NCBI GenBank assembly: GCA_019637635.1
Contig: JAHBVI010000017.1
Coordinates: 1 to 64,000 of the forward strand
DNA: 64,000 bases
Direction of reading: 5' to 3'
From: Anaerolineae bacterium
Lineage (GTDB): Bacteria; Chloroflexota; Anaerolineae; Promineifilales; Promineifilaceae
The notes under the pieces: generated by a model
What the model was told of the DNA's origin: nothing
Databases searched by the model: none
What the model saw: the letters and a program-made list of their open reading frames with translations, nothing else
Part shown: in pieces, positions 54,983 through 63,617 of the stretch
Layout of the letters: every line of letters begins with the position of its first letter
How positions within the stretch are numbered: position 1 is the stretch's first letter
Translations under genes and position numbers: made by a program

Positions 54983-56886
54983 TGTTTGAATTTGATGAAA
55001 CGGAAGATACAGATGTGATGGATTTGCCCGTTTACCTGCGCCGCCCGGCCCAGGTGCTTATCCCGCTGATGCCGGGCAGTGACAATGAGTCGCTGCTCAA
55101 GCTGGCCCGCTGGCTGGCGCATGAGATTGTGGTGTTGTTGGTGGGGGTTGTGCCTGTGAAGGAAGGCGAAAATTTGAGTGCGGGCGCGGGCCAGGCGCGG
55201 GAACTGCGGTTGTTGATGAATGAACACACAGACCGGGTAAACTTACGCGCCAAGCCGCGTATTCGTGTTTCCTATAATCCCTGGGACGAACTGCGTGCGG
55301 TGTTGATGAATGAGCCAACCATTGATTTATTGGTGCTAGATTGGCCGCAGCAGCTGGAGGCGCTGCAATTGACGCCGGCCGAAATCCTTTCGCACCCGCC
55401 GTGTGATGTGGCCCTGCTGCGTGGGCCGCTGCCAGAGCGATTGCAGCGGGTGGCGGTGCCCATGCGCGGCGGCCCCCATGCCGAGCGGGCGCTCTATCTG
55501 GCGCTGACATTGGCGGCCCAGGATGAGGCGCAGGTCACGGCCGTGCGCCTGCGCAGCGGCACGGCCATGTTACAGGCCGAACAGACGTTTGCCGGCATCG
55601 CCATGGTGTTGGCCGAGATGCCCCAGGTGACGCAGAAAGTGGTGGAAACAAATGACCAATGCCAGACCATCCTGGATGTGGCGGAAACGGCCGACCTGGT
55701 GATTTTGGGCACGTCCTCGTTGCCCACGCAGAGTACGGGGTCGTTTGGCGAAATTGCCGATGCGGTGTTGCAGCAGGCCGCCAGCAGCGTGATTGCCGTG
55801 AAAACGAAACGGGTCGCCATGCCGGAACAGGGCGTCAGCTTTAGCGCCAAAGCCATCTCCATCCTGGTAGACCGCTGGTTTGCCGAAAACACCTTCCACG
55901 CCGACGAATTTGCCGATTTGAACCATTTACTGGCGTTGAAAGAAGAGCGGGGGCTGACGATTAGCCTGGCCTTACCGGCGCTGAATGAAGAGCAGACGGT
56001 GGGCGAAGTGATCCGGGTGGTGCAGCGCGCCTGCATGGAAAAAGTCCCCTTGCTAGATGAGATTGTGTTGATTGATTCCAACTCGATAGACCGCACCAGG
56101 GAGATCGCCGCCGAGTTGGGGGTGCCGGTTTTCATTCACCAGGAAATTTTGCCGCAGTATGGGGCGCGGCGGGGCAAAGGCGAGGCGCTGTGGAAAAGCC
56201 TCTTTGTGACCAGTGGCGACATTGTGATTTGGGTAGATACGGATGTGACGAACTTTCATCCGCGTTTTATTTATGGGCAGTTGGGGCCGCTGTTGCAGCG
56301 CACGAAGGTGCAATTTGTGAAGGGGTTTTACCGACGGCCGTTGAAAGTGGGCAAAGAGCTCAAAAGTGGCCGGGGGGGACGGGTAACGGAATTGCTGGCA
56401 CGGCCGTTGCTCAATCTCTTTTACCCCGAACTGTCCGGCATTGTGCAGCCGCTCTCCGGCGAATATGGTGGGCGGCGCGACCTGTTGGAACAACTGCCCT
56501 TTTCTTCCGGCTACGGCGTGGAAATTGGCCTGCTGATTGATGTGTTGGAGAAGGTGCATCTGGGGGCGATCAGCCAGGTGGATATGGTGGAGCGCATCCA
56601 CCGTAATCAGTCATTGGAAAGGCTGAGCAAAATGTCTTTTGCCATCGCCCAGACCTTTTTTGGTAAACTGGAACGGCGCTACGGCCACACCATGCTGCAA
56701 GATGTGAACCGCACCATGAAGCGGGTGCGCCAGGATCAAGGCCACCTGTTTTTGGAGGTGGAAGAAGTGACCGAACTGCAACGCCCGCCCATGATCGAGA
56801 TCCCCGAATACCGGCAGATGCGGGGATTGCCCATGTTGGATGGTGTTCATAATCTGTCGTTATCGAGAGTGGAGAGTGGAGATTAG
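54979..56886 (+). CDS. gpgS: Universal-stress domain fused to glucosyl-3-phosphoglycerate synthase
   Basis: 635 residues. Residues about 20-280 carry UspA-like regions; about 310-600 are a GT81-type glucosyl-3-phosphoglycerate synthase with ALPALNEEQTVGEVI, VLIDSNSIDRT and VWVDTDVTNFHP-like DxD segment (IWVDTDVTNFHP). GpgS makes glucosyl-3-phosphoglycerate from NDP-glucose and 3-phosphoglycerate, the first step to glucosylglycerate, a compatible solute. The Usp fusion is unusual. The C-terminal residues SRVESGD and the stop come from a GAGAGTGGAGATTAG repeat. Confidence 0.88.
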   Translation: MMFEFDETEDTDVMDLPVYLRRPAQVLIPLMPGSDNESLLKLARWLAHEIVVLLVGVVPVKEGENLSAGAGQARELRLLMNEHTDRVNLRAKPRIRVSYNPWDELRAVLMNEPTIDLLVLDWPQQLEALQLTPAEILSHPPCDVALLRGPLPERLQRVAVPMRGGPHAERALYLALTLAAQDEAQVTAVRLRSGTAMLQAEQTFAGIAMVLAEMPQVTQKVVETNDQCQTILDVAETADLVILGTSSLPTQSTGSFGEIADAVLQQAASSVIAVKTKRVAMPEQGVSFSAKAISILVDRWFAENTFHADEFADLNHLLALKEERGLTISLALPALNEEQTVGEVIRVVQRACMEKVPLLDEIVLIDSNSIDRTREIAAELGVPVFIHQEILPQYGARRGKGEALWKSLFVTSGDIVIWVDTDVTNFHPRFIYGQLGPLLQRTKVQFVKGFYRRPLKVGKELKSGRGGRVTELLARPLLNLFYPELSGIVQPLSGEYGGRRDLLEQLPFSSGYGVEIGLLIDVLEKVHLGAISQVDMVERIHRNQSLERLSKMSFAIAQTFFGKLERRYGHTMLQDVNRTMKRVRQDQGHLFLEVEEVTELQRPPMIEIPEYRQMRGLPMLDGVHNLSLSRVESGD

Positions 56887-56936
56887 AGATTGGAGACTGG
56901 CATAATCTCCAATCTCTAATCTCCAATCTCTGCCAC
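56867..56936. repeat. GAGTGGA/AATCTCC hairpin, gpgS-phosphatase junction
   Basis: GAGAGTGGAGAGTGGAGATT... faces AATCTCTAATCTCCAATCTC. It contains the gpgS stop codon and ends 5 bases before the next ATG. Confidence 0.8.
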
Positions 56937-56940
56937 AATT

Positions 56941-57498
56941 ATGACCACGTTACTCCTCATTCGCCACGGCGAGACCGATTGGAACGTAGACGGCCGTTAC
57001 ACCGGCCAGTCTGATATTCCTCTGAACGAGACAGGGCGGGTGCAGGCGCGGCAGGCGGCGGCACAATTGGCCGCCAACCCTCCCGATGTGGTGATTGCTT
57101 CAGATTTGGAACGGGCGCGGGAAACGGCCGTGATCCTGGCTGCTCCCTTTCACCTGCCTGTGCATACCGACCCCCGCCTGCGAGAAATAGACCAGGGTGT
57201 TTGGGAAGGCATGTACTTCCCGGACATCAAAGCGAAGTACGCGGCCGAATTTGCCGCCCGCGAGGCCGACCCCTTGAGCGTGGCCCCCCCCGGTGGAGAG
57301 ACGGTGGGGCAGGTACGGGAAAGGGTGCTGACGGCCGTAGCCGACATTCACCAGAAATATCCGGGCCAACGGGTGGCGGTGGTGGCGCACGGCCTGGCCC
57401 TGGCATTGATCAAAGCCGAAGCCACCAATCATCCCATCGCCCAGGTGTGGGACCTCATTCCCCCCAATGCCCAAGTAGAAGAAATAGTGTTAACGTGA
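56941..57498 (+). CDS. Histidine phosphatase, likely glucosyl-3-phosphoglycerate phosphatase
   Basis: 185-residue phosphoglycerate-mutase-like phosphatase with the RHGETDWN motif, a second His in the VVAHGLAL segment and acid REIDQG. Mycobacterial GpgP belongs to this family and dephosphorylates glucosyl-3-phosphoglycerate; its place directly after gpgS supports that role here. No ribosome binding site is evident: the AATCTCC repeat runs up to the ATG. Stop lies in a CGTGATG unit. Confidence 0.85.
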   Translation: MTTLLLIRHGETDWNVDGRYTGQSDIPLNETGRVQARQAAAQLAANPPDVVIASDLERARETAVILAAPFHLPVHTDPRLREIDQGVWEGMYFPDIKAKYAAEFAAREADPLSVAPPGGETVGQVRERVLTAVADIHQKYPGQRVAVVAHGLALALIKAEATNHPIAQVWDLIPPNAQVEEIVLT

Positions 57499-57537
57499 TG
57501 CCTGAGAAAGCCACGCATCACGCCTCACGAGGAAACG
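57497..57537. repeat. CGTGATG heptamer hairpin downstream of the phosphatase
   Basis: The phosphatase stop is in CGTGATG; TCACGCA-like units (CACGCATCACGCCTCACG) follow and end at the GAGGAAA site of the next gene. Confidence 0.8.
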
Positions 57538-57541
57538 ACAC

Positions 57542-58879
57542 ATGACCAACCATTCCCCCAACCGTCAAACACTCCATATCGGTTTTGTCTCCACCCGTTT
57601 TGCCGATACCGATGGCGTTTCCCTGGAAACGGCCAAGTGGGCGGAGGTATTGGCGCAGATGGGGCACAAATGTTACTACTTCTCTGGCTACAGCGACCGC
57701 CCGGCCAGACGAAGCATGGTTGTGCCGGAAGCATTTTACCGTCACGACGAAATGAAAGAGCGGCATGATCGCTTTTTTGCCCTGAGCCGGCGCACCCGCG
57801 AAGATACGTTGTGGATTCACCACTGGCGCGGCAATTTCCGCCGACACCTGTACCGATTTATAGACAAATTCAAAATTGATGCCCTCATTCCTGAAAATGT
57901 GTTGGCCATCCCTCTGAACGTGCCGCTGGCGCTGGCGCTGACGGAAGTGATTGCCGAGACGAGCATCCCCACCATTGCCCATCACCACGACTTTGCCTGG
58001 GAGCGTAAACGCTTTTTGGTAAACGGCATCCAGGACTACATCAACATGGCTTTCCCGCCAGATTTGCCTTCCATCTCCCATGTGGTCATCAACAGCCAGG
58101 CGCAGCATCAACTGGCGCGGCGGCGCGGCGTGGGTTCGGCCATTATCCCCAACGTGATGGATTACGAAACGCCGCCGCCGGGCATTGATGCGTATTCGGC
58201 CGATTTGCGCGAGCGGTTGGGCATTGCCCCGGACGAATTATTCATCTTGCAGCCAACGCGGGTAGTGCAACGCAAAGGAATTGAACATGCTATTGAACTG
58301 GTGCGACGCTTGCAGCGGCCAGCGCGCCTGGTTATCAGCCATGCCTCCGGCGACGAGGGGGATGAATATGAACAGCGCTTGCGTGAATATGCGGCCATGC
58401 TGGGTGTGCCTACTATCTTCTGTGCTGACATATTTGACGATGTGCGTGGTCACACGGCCGATGGGCAGAAAGTTTATAACCTGTGGGATGCTTATAATCA
58501 TGCGGATTTGGTGACTTACCCTTCAGTTGTTGAAGGTTTTGGCAATGCGTTTTTGGAAACTATCTATTTCCGCAAGCCGATAGTGGTAAACAATTACTCC
58601 ATTTACTCCACCGACATCCGGCCCAAAGGTTTCCGGGTGATTGAGTTTGATGAGTTTGTGACGGATGAGACGGTGGTGCAGGCACAGGCGGTACTGGATG
58701 ACCCTGCTTTGCGGGAGGCGATGGTGATGCGCAATTACGAACTGGCGCGGCACCATTTCTCCTACAGTTTGCTGCGACACAAACTGCGGGTGCAGTTGGA
58801 GAATGTGTTTGGCGTAAATGGGGACACCGGTGCCAGCCCCGAAGGGTTTTCAAAACCCTTCGGGGCTGAATCACCTTAG
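57542..58879 (+). CDS. GT4-family glycosyltransferase, possible mannosylglucosylglycerate enzyme
   Basis: 445-residue GT-B glycosyltransferase with HHDFAWERKRF and VVEGFGNAFLETIYF (Ex7E-type). Placed after GpgS and a phosphatase, it may mannosylate glucosylglycerate, as MggA or MgS-type enzymes do; inferred from context only. The last 16 residues (ASPEGFSKPFGAESP) are encoded by a perfect AGCCCCGAAGGGTTTT hairpin repeat (about 58838-58870). Confidence 0.8.
   Translation: MTNHSPNRQTLHIGFVSTRFADTDGVSLETAKWAEVLAQMGHKCYYFSGYSDRPARRSMVVPEAFYRHDEMKERHDRFFALSRRTREDTLWIHHWRGNFRRHLYRFIDKFKIDALIPENVLAIPLNVPLALALTEVIAETSIPTIAHHHDFAWERKRFLVNGIQDYINMAFPPDLPSISHVVINSQAQHQLARRRGVGSAIIPNVMDYETPPPGIDAYSADLRERLGIAPDELFILQPTRVVQRKGIEHAIELVRRLQRPARLVISHASGDEGDEYEQRLREYAAMLGVPTIFCADIFDDVRGHTADGQKVYNLWDAYNHADLVTYPSVVEGFGNAFLETIYFRKPIVVNNYSIYSTDIRPKGFRVIEFDEFVTDETVVQAQAVLDDPALREAMVMRNYELARHHFSYSLLRHKLRVQLENVFGVNGDTGASPEGFSKPFGAESP
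58838..58870 (+). repeat. GCCCCGAAGGGTTTT hairpin forming a protein C-terminus
   Basis: Perfect inverted repeat inside the end of the GT4 coding region; same family as 53520-53552 and 26180-26213. Confidence 0.8.
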
Positions 58880-58999
58880 ATGACCGTTGCATGAACGGTG
58901 ACGGCCGTAGGGCAATCGCTGTTTGCCGGGGCAGTGGGGGCTGGTTACAATGAAATTGTGATTGGTTAAGCAATCACGATTTCATTGAGGATGAGGATC

Positions 59000-60292
59000 A
59001 TGGGGAAATTTATCATTGAAGGGGGCCATCCACTACGCGGGACAATGACAGCCAGCGGCAATAAAAACGCCGCGCTCAAACTGCTGCCTGCCTGCCTGCT
59101 GACGGATGAGCCGGTTATCTTACACAACATTCCAGATATTCAAGACGTGCGCTCCACCTTTGACATTTTGCATGACCTGGGCGTAGAAACGGAAAATTTG
59201 GGCCAGGGAAGCTGGCGCATCCATGCCCGCCACGTGCAAAAGAGTAAGCTGGACAGCCGGTTGGCGGGGCGCACGCGAGCCTCGTTTGTTTTTTCAGGCC
59301 CCATGCTGGCGCGCATGGGCCAGGTGGAGCTGCCGCTGCCGGGTGGGGATGTGATTGGCGGACGGCCGTTAGACACCCACATCCGCGCCCTCAAATCGTT
59401 GGGCGTGGACGTGAGCATGTACCCGCGCGGCCACTTCAACATGAACGTGGACGGGCTGCGCGGCGCGGGCTACCTGCTGCTGGCCGAAGCCAGCGTCACC
59501 GCCACCGAAAACACGCTCATGGCGGCGGTGCTGGCCAAGGGGGAAACCATCATTGACAACGCCGCCAGCGAGCCACACGTGCAAGATTTGTGCCATTTTC
59601 TAAACCGGATGGGGGCGCAAATTAGCGGCATTGGCAGCAGCCGCCTGACGGTGCAGGGCGTTGACCGCCTGGGCGGGGCCGAGTTCCGCATTGGCTCGGA
59701 TTTTATGGAGGTGGGTAGTTTCATTGGGGCTACGGCCGTGACGCGCGGCGAAGTGCGCATCCAAAACGCCGAACCAAAAAACCTGGGCATGATCCGCCTG
59801 GTGTATGAAAAACTGGGTGTCCACTGGATTGATGACGGGGATGACATCATCATCCCTGCCGACCAATCATTGGAAATTGAACATGCCCTCGGTGGCCGTA
59901 TTCCCGAAATAAAACCCATGCCCTGGCCCGGTTTCCCGCCCGATCTGATGAGCATTGCCCTGGTGATGGCCACCCAGGCCAACGGCTCTATCTTGCTGCA
60001 TGACTGGATGTACGAAAGCCGCTTCTTTTTTGTGGATCATCTGGCTTTTATGGGGGCGCGCATTGTGTTGTGTGACCCGCACCGGGTATTGGTGCAGGGC
60101 GGCAACGGGATGCAGGCCAACCCCCAGGGTGTGCCCAGCCCAGACATCCGCGCCGGTATGGCCATGATCATGGCCGGGTTGTGCGCCAAAGGAGAAACGA
60201 CGATCCACAACATCCAGCAAATTGACCGGGGCTATGAGCGCGTAGACGAAAAACTACGCGCCCTGGGCGCCAAAATTCAGCGCACGGAGTGA
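59000..60292 (+). CDS. murA: MurA-like UDP-GlcNAc enolpyruvyltransferase, Cys115 replaced by Asp
   Basis: 430-residue EPSP-synthase-fold enzyme that transfers enolpyruvate from PEP to UDP-GlcNAc, the first committed step of peptidoglycan synthesis. The N-terminal SGNKNAALKLLPACLL and RTRASFVFSGPMLAR are clear. At the loop where E. coli has LPGGCAIG with Cys115, this protein reads LPGGDVIGG with Asp at residue 117. The same change in Mycobacterium makes the enzyme resistant to fosfomycin, and Asp is still active. Start at 59000 (MGKFIIEGG); upstream ATGs are possible. Confidence 0.93.
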   Translation: MGKFIIEGGHPLRGTMTASGNKNAALKLLPACLLTDEPVILHNIPDIQDVRSTFDILHDLGVETENLGQGSWRIHARHVQKSKLDSRLAGRTRASFVFSGPMLARMGQVELPLPGGDVIGGRPLDTHIRALKSLGVDVSMYPRGHFNMNVDGLRGAGYLLLAEASVTATENTLMAAVLAKGETIIDNAASEPHVQDLCHFLNRMGAQISGIGSSRLTVQGVDRLGGAEFRIGSDFMEVGSFIGATAVTRGEVRIQNAEPKNLGMIRLVYEKLGVHWIDDGDDIIIPADQSLEIEHALGGRIPEIKPMPWPGFPPDLMSIALVMATQANGSILLHDWMYESRFFFVDHLAFMGARIVLCDPHRVLVQGGNGMQANPQGVPSPDIRAGMAMIMAGLCAKGETTIHNIQQIDRGYERVDEKLRALGAKIQRTE

Positions 60293-60293
60293 A

Positions 60294-60362
60294 GGAACGT
60301 GAAACGTGAAACGTGAAACGTGAAACGTGAAGAAGAGGGTTCATCACGTTTCACGTTTCACG
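60294..60362. repeat. CGTGAAA heptamer hairpin between convergent murA and ycaQ-like genes
   Basis: Five tandem CGTGAAA units face TCACGTTTCACG units. The last unit supplies the stop codon of the minus-strand gene (TCACGCAGC read as ...GCTGCGTGA). Confidence 0.85.
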
Positions 60363-61602
60363 CAGCAATCCGCTGGCGCAGCAGCGGCTCGTGAATCGCC
60401 TCTGCTTCAAGCTTGCTTGCGCCCAGGAATTTGACAAAGCGGGCAAAGCCAGCCGCCAACGCTTCGGCAAATGCCTCATCTTTACCCAGAGCCTCATCCT
60501 CCAGCCAAAAGCCCAGGATGATGAACGTGTTGGTTGCGCGGTCGAGTTTGCTGTCAAACCGGGCTACCAGCCGGTCGCCCCACAAAACCGGCAGCGTGTA
60601 ATAGCCAAACTTCCGCTTGTCCGCCGGTTTATACACCTCCCACACATAGTCAAAGCCAAACAAAACTTTGGCCCGTCCCCGGGCGCTGACGGGATCAAGC
60701 GGGGCCAGGAAGGTAGCTTCTTCTATCGTGTTCGTGTCCACCGGCTTCCACGCCGGTGGTATGCGTCCGGCGCTCAGTTCATGCAGTAACCCGGCGTCGC
60801 TGCCGAGGGCGCAGTGTACGGCTTTCCAGCCTTCCACTTTCACCTCAATCAGATCGCCGTCCGCTAACATGGTCCCCAGCAACTTCTTGGCGGCGCGATC
60901 TGGTTCGCCGCGCTGCCATGACTCGCTGGTGCGGCTTATGCGCGCCAGGCCGCTGAAGCCCACTTCCTTTTTGATTAAAAATCGCTCTGCCTCAGCCTCA
61001 TCGCTCTCATAAATCAGGTGGGCGGGGGCGACTTTTTCCGTGAGCGCATAAGCACGCTCGAAGTTTTCGCGGTGGTGGGTCATTACTTCGCCGGTGCGCC
61101 ACAGATAATACAAAGCCAATGAGCTATCTTTACGGCCGCGATAACTGTCGGTGCGTTTCCGCGTTTCCATCTTGAAGTCACGGTTGCTGACCACATCACG
61201 TTCCTGCAAAATGGCCCGCATCTCGGCGATGGCCTCGGCATGGTCGTGGGCCATCTGGCGAATGCGCGCATCGCCATAGCTCCCATCCCGCTCGCGGTGC
61301 ATGACCACGCGCCAGTGGGGTAGTTCGTCCATGGGGCGGACGGCCAACCAGCCACCCCAATCGAAAAATTGGCGCTGTTGGTAGGTCACTTCCTCCCACA
61401 GGCCAGGGGTGTAATTCAGGACACGGCCGTACAGCTTGATGTCCTGGCTGCGGGCGATGATTTGCAGGGGGTCCAGTTGCAGGTATTCGATGGCGCGCAT
61501 GGCCTGGGCCGTGCCCGCCACGCCGCGCCAGCGCCGCCCCGGCCACAAACCTTGTTTGCCCAGAACAAAACGCCGGGCTGTTTCGCTATTGATAGTTAGC
61601 AT
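60358..61602 (-). CDS. YcaQ-family winged-helix DNA glycosylase
   Basis: 414 residues of the YcaQ/AlkX family (HTH_42 winged helix, DNA crosslink glycosylase). The QxD catalytic motif is visible in EYLQLDPLQII; characteristic stretches are YYTLPVLWGDRLVARFDSKL and FLAPLDPVSAR. YcaQ removes interstrand crosslinks and bulky N7 adducts in E. coli. Its stop codon sits in a CGTGAAA repeat. Confidence 0.88.
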   Translation of the reverse strand: MLTINSETARRFVLGKQGLWPGRRWRGVAGTAQAMRAIEYLQLDPLQIIARSQDIKLYGRVLNYTPGLWEEVTYQQRQFFDWGGWLAVRPMDELPHWRVVMHRERDGSYGDARIRQMAHDHAEAIAEMRAILQERDVVSNRDFKMETRKRTDSYRGRKDSSLALYYLWRTGEVMTHHRENFERAYALTEKVAPAHLIYESDEAEAERFLIKKEVGFSGLARISRTSESWQRGEPDRAAKKLLGTMLADGDLIEVKVEGWKAVHCALGSDAGLLHELSAGRIPPAWKPVDTNTIEEATFLAPLDPVSARGRAKVLFGFDYVWEVYKPADKRKFGYYTLPVLWGDRLVARFDSKLDRATNTFIILGFWLEDEALGKDEAFAEALAAGFARFVKFLGASKLEAEAIHEPLLRQRIAA

Positions 61603-61673
61603 AATGACCTATGATAGAACATTCCCAAATGAACTATGGATGGAGGGGCGGCTTTAGCCGACGAACGGTTCGC

Positions 61674-62219
61674 CTAAAGGCTCTCCTCCGACTGCAATAA
61701 TGATGTGTGGCCGGAAGTGATTGTGTTTCTGGCCTGTGGCACCCAATCAAAACCGGTCACACCGTGCTGCGTAAGCAGGAAACTCAGGTGGGCGGCGTGT
61801 TCCTGCACGTGGCGCATACAGTAAAGCTGCATCTCCACAAAGCTGGCTTCGATCCATGCAAATGTGCATGGCTGGTTGGCCCTTTTTTCCGTCAACCCTT
61901 CGAGGGTGGATTGGCACTTGTGGCGGCAGTGCGCCAGATAGGTTTGAAGCTGCTCTTTGGTGTACGGTTTTTCCGGGAGTTTGCCCCGTATGAATGGGGC
62001 GGGTGGGGTAAAACCTTCATAGTCGCCGGTCAGGTACAGGTCAATCCAGAAGAGGGTATGGTAAGCCACAAACCAGAACTGTCCGTACTCTGCGCCATCG
62101 GGGTCGTCCCACAGCACGGCCGTCCAGAGGTGATCGGGGCATAGCTCTATCGCGTCATCGAGGGTGTCTATGGCCGCCCCAAACTGCCGCCAGATGATCG
62201 TTTTCCAGTCTATATCCAT
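61674..62219 (-). CDS. DinB-family protein
   Basis: 181-residue four-helix bundle of the DinB family with metal-binding His positions in AYHTLFWIDLYL and MRHVQEHAAHLSFLL. Some members are bacillithiol- or mycothiol-dependent transferases; substrate not assigned. The start has a strong AAGGAGGT site. Confidence 0.85.
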   Translation of the reverse strand: MDIDWKTIIWRQFGAAIDTLDDAIELCPDHLWTAVLWDDPDGAEYGQFWFVAYHTLFWIDLYLTGDYEGFTPPAPFIRGKLPEKPYTKEQLQTYLAHCRHKCQSTLEGLTEKRANQPCTFAWIEASFVEMQLYCMRHVQEHAAHLSFLLTQHGVTGFDWVPQARNTITSGHTSLLQSEESL

Positions 62220-62615
62220 TGTGTACCTCCTTGATGTCTATACTGAGTAAGGCCATAAGACGACATTTTGTTGCCAGGCAATTGAACACGGATGGGCAGG
62301 ATTAACGGATCAAATTGGTCGAGTGAGAAGCCGTAAATCCTGTAAATCCGTGGAGATGTCAGGTTATGTCCATTGAGAGTATCGTTGTAAAAATGCCGAA
62401 AGTTATCGGCATTGGGATAACTCTTTATGTTGGTGAGCCAGGAGATATTAGCACAAATGTTCTGGATGGGTCAAGGTTCATATATGGGATCAGGGGGATA
62501 GAGTAGCAACCAGACATCCGAATTCTCAAAGAAATCGGATGTCTGACACGAACGAGTGGAAACTTCATTTCCATAAGAGCATCTATGATGATGCCCCTTT
62601 TCTACGCATCCATTT
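62220..62615. repeat. Intergenic region with imperfect GGATTAACGGAT repeat
   Basis: No gene is seen. Around 62286-62352 CACGGAT...GGATTAACGGAT faces TAAATCCTGTAAATCCGTG, a diverged palindromic repeat related to the ATCTGTG family. The rest shows no clear structure. Confidence 0.5.
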
Positions 62616-63023
62616 CTACGGCAAATCCAGGCGGTATTGGCGGGCGATTATTTCATGCAAAACATCCAGATCAACGTCTGCCAATTTGTTGATGTAGAGA
62701 CAGGCAACCGATTTTTTATGTTTGCCGAGCTTAGCGTAAAGCTCCGCTGCGCCTTCAAATTTGTCACCGACATAGAAGGTCATGTTAGCCTTGCGCGGCG
62801 AAAAACCGGCGGCGGGCATATCTCCCTCGCGCCCCGTCTCATACACGTAATGAAGCGAGCCAAAACCGATAATAGATGGCCCCCACATAACCGGAGGCAG
62901 CCCGGTAATTTCCTTGTAGATCTTCAGGGCAGCCAGGGCATCGGCACGACGGCGGGGGTTTTCAATTTGAGCAATGAACGCATCAACAGATGCCGCGGTA
63001 GGTTGGGTCTTGTTTTCAGCCAT
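62616..63023 (-). CDS. DUF1801-domain protein
   Basis: 135 residues of the DUF1801 / YdhG-like family: VDAFIAQIENPRRRADALAAL at the start, MWGPSIIGFG and the late KSVACLYINKL. Small predicted nucleotide- or DNA-associated protein of unknown role. Good AAGGAGAG site at the start. Confidence 0.85.
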   Translation of the reverse strand: MAENKTQPTAASVDAFIAQIENPRRRADALAALKIYKEITGLPPVMWGPSIIGFGSLHYVYETGREGDMPAAGFSPRKANMTFYVGDKFEGAAELYAKLGKHKKSVACLYINKLADVDLDVLHEIIARQYRLDLP

Positions 63024-63062
63024 TTCACTCTCCTTAATACATATCGTGGAGAAGCCACAACC

Positions 63063-63131
63063 AAAATAATCAAAGATTTCGCAGATTACGCAGATTTTTC
63101 TCCACCATCTGCGAAATCTGCGTAATCTTTG
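63063..63131. repeat. Period-9 palindromic repeat (AAGATTTCGCAGATTACGCAGAT)
   Basis: GATTTCGCA and GATTACGCA units face ATCTGCGAA and ATCTGCGTA units, giving a strong hairpin upstream of the minus-strand DUF1801 gene. Confidence 0.8.
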
Positions 63132-63222
63132 ATCTGTTTAGGCTTTTGGCGCACATTTTGCGCCGGTTCAATGTAATCCTCTTTACCGATCAATGTGATG
63201 TTGCCATGAGTTATGCCGTTTC

Positions 63223-63549
63223 TTATTCTGTTGCCTTATTCGTGTCCGAGACTTCCGTCGCACAAAAAATTCCTTCGTTGTCTTCTGTTGTCTCCCGTGC
63301 CTTTTTTCTTTCAACTTTATAGACATTTCCCTGGTCATCATACGTAATCCACTCACCAACAGGCTCCCCTTTCTCAAAATATCCGGAACGTTTTAACGTC
63401 CCATCGGGGCGATACCACTCCCAATACCCCTCTGTTTGTCCGTCCACAATTTTCCCCTTGGACCATCGGGTCTTGCCGTTGGCATGGTATTTAATGGTGT
63501 AACCATCAACAACCTCTGACTTTTTCACGGGAACAGGTTTTTTTGTCAT
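63223..63549 (-). CDS. MORN-type repeat protein
   Basis: 108 residues of the MORN/YwqK-antitoxin-like repeat family: repeating YxxNGKTRWSKGKIVDGQTEGYWEWYRPDGTLKRSGYFEKGEPVGEW pattern, about three repeats between residues 15 and 75. The role is unknown; no toxin partner is seen nearby. Start at 63549 (MTKKPVPV) with AGGAAGG upstream; the open frame from 63585 is less likely. Confidence 0.78.
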   Translation of the reverse strand: MTKKPVPVKKSEVVDGYTIKYHANGKTRWSKGKIVDGQTEGYWEWYRPDGTLKRSGYFEKGEPVGEWITYDDQGNVYKVERKKARETTEDNEGIFCATEVSDTNKATE

Positions 63550-63617
63550 AACTTTTAAGCCTTCCTTTTTATGGATGAGTGGCACGGAAGATCATACCAC
63601 CACAGGGGTGGTCATGT

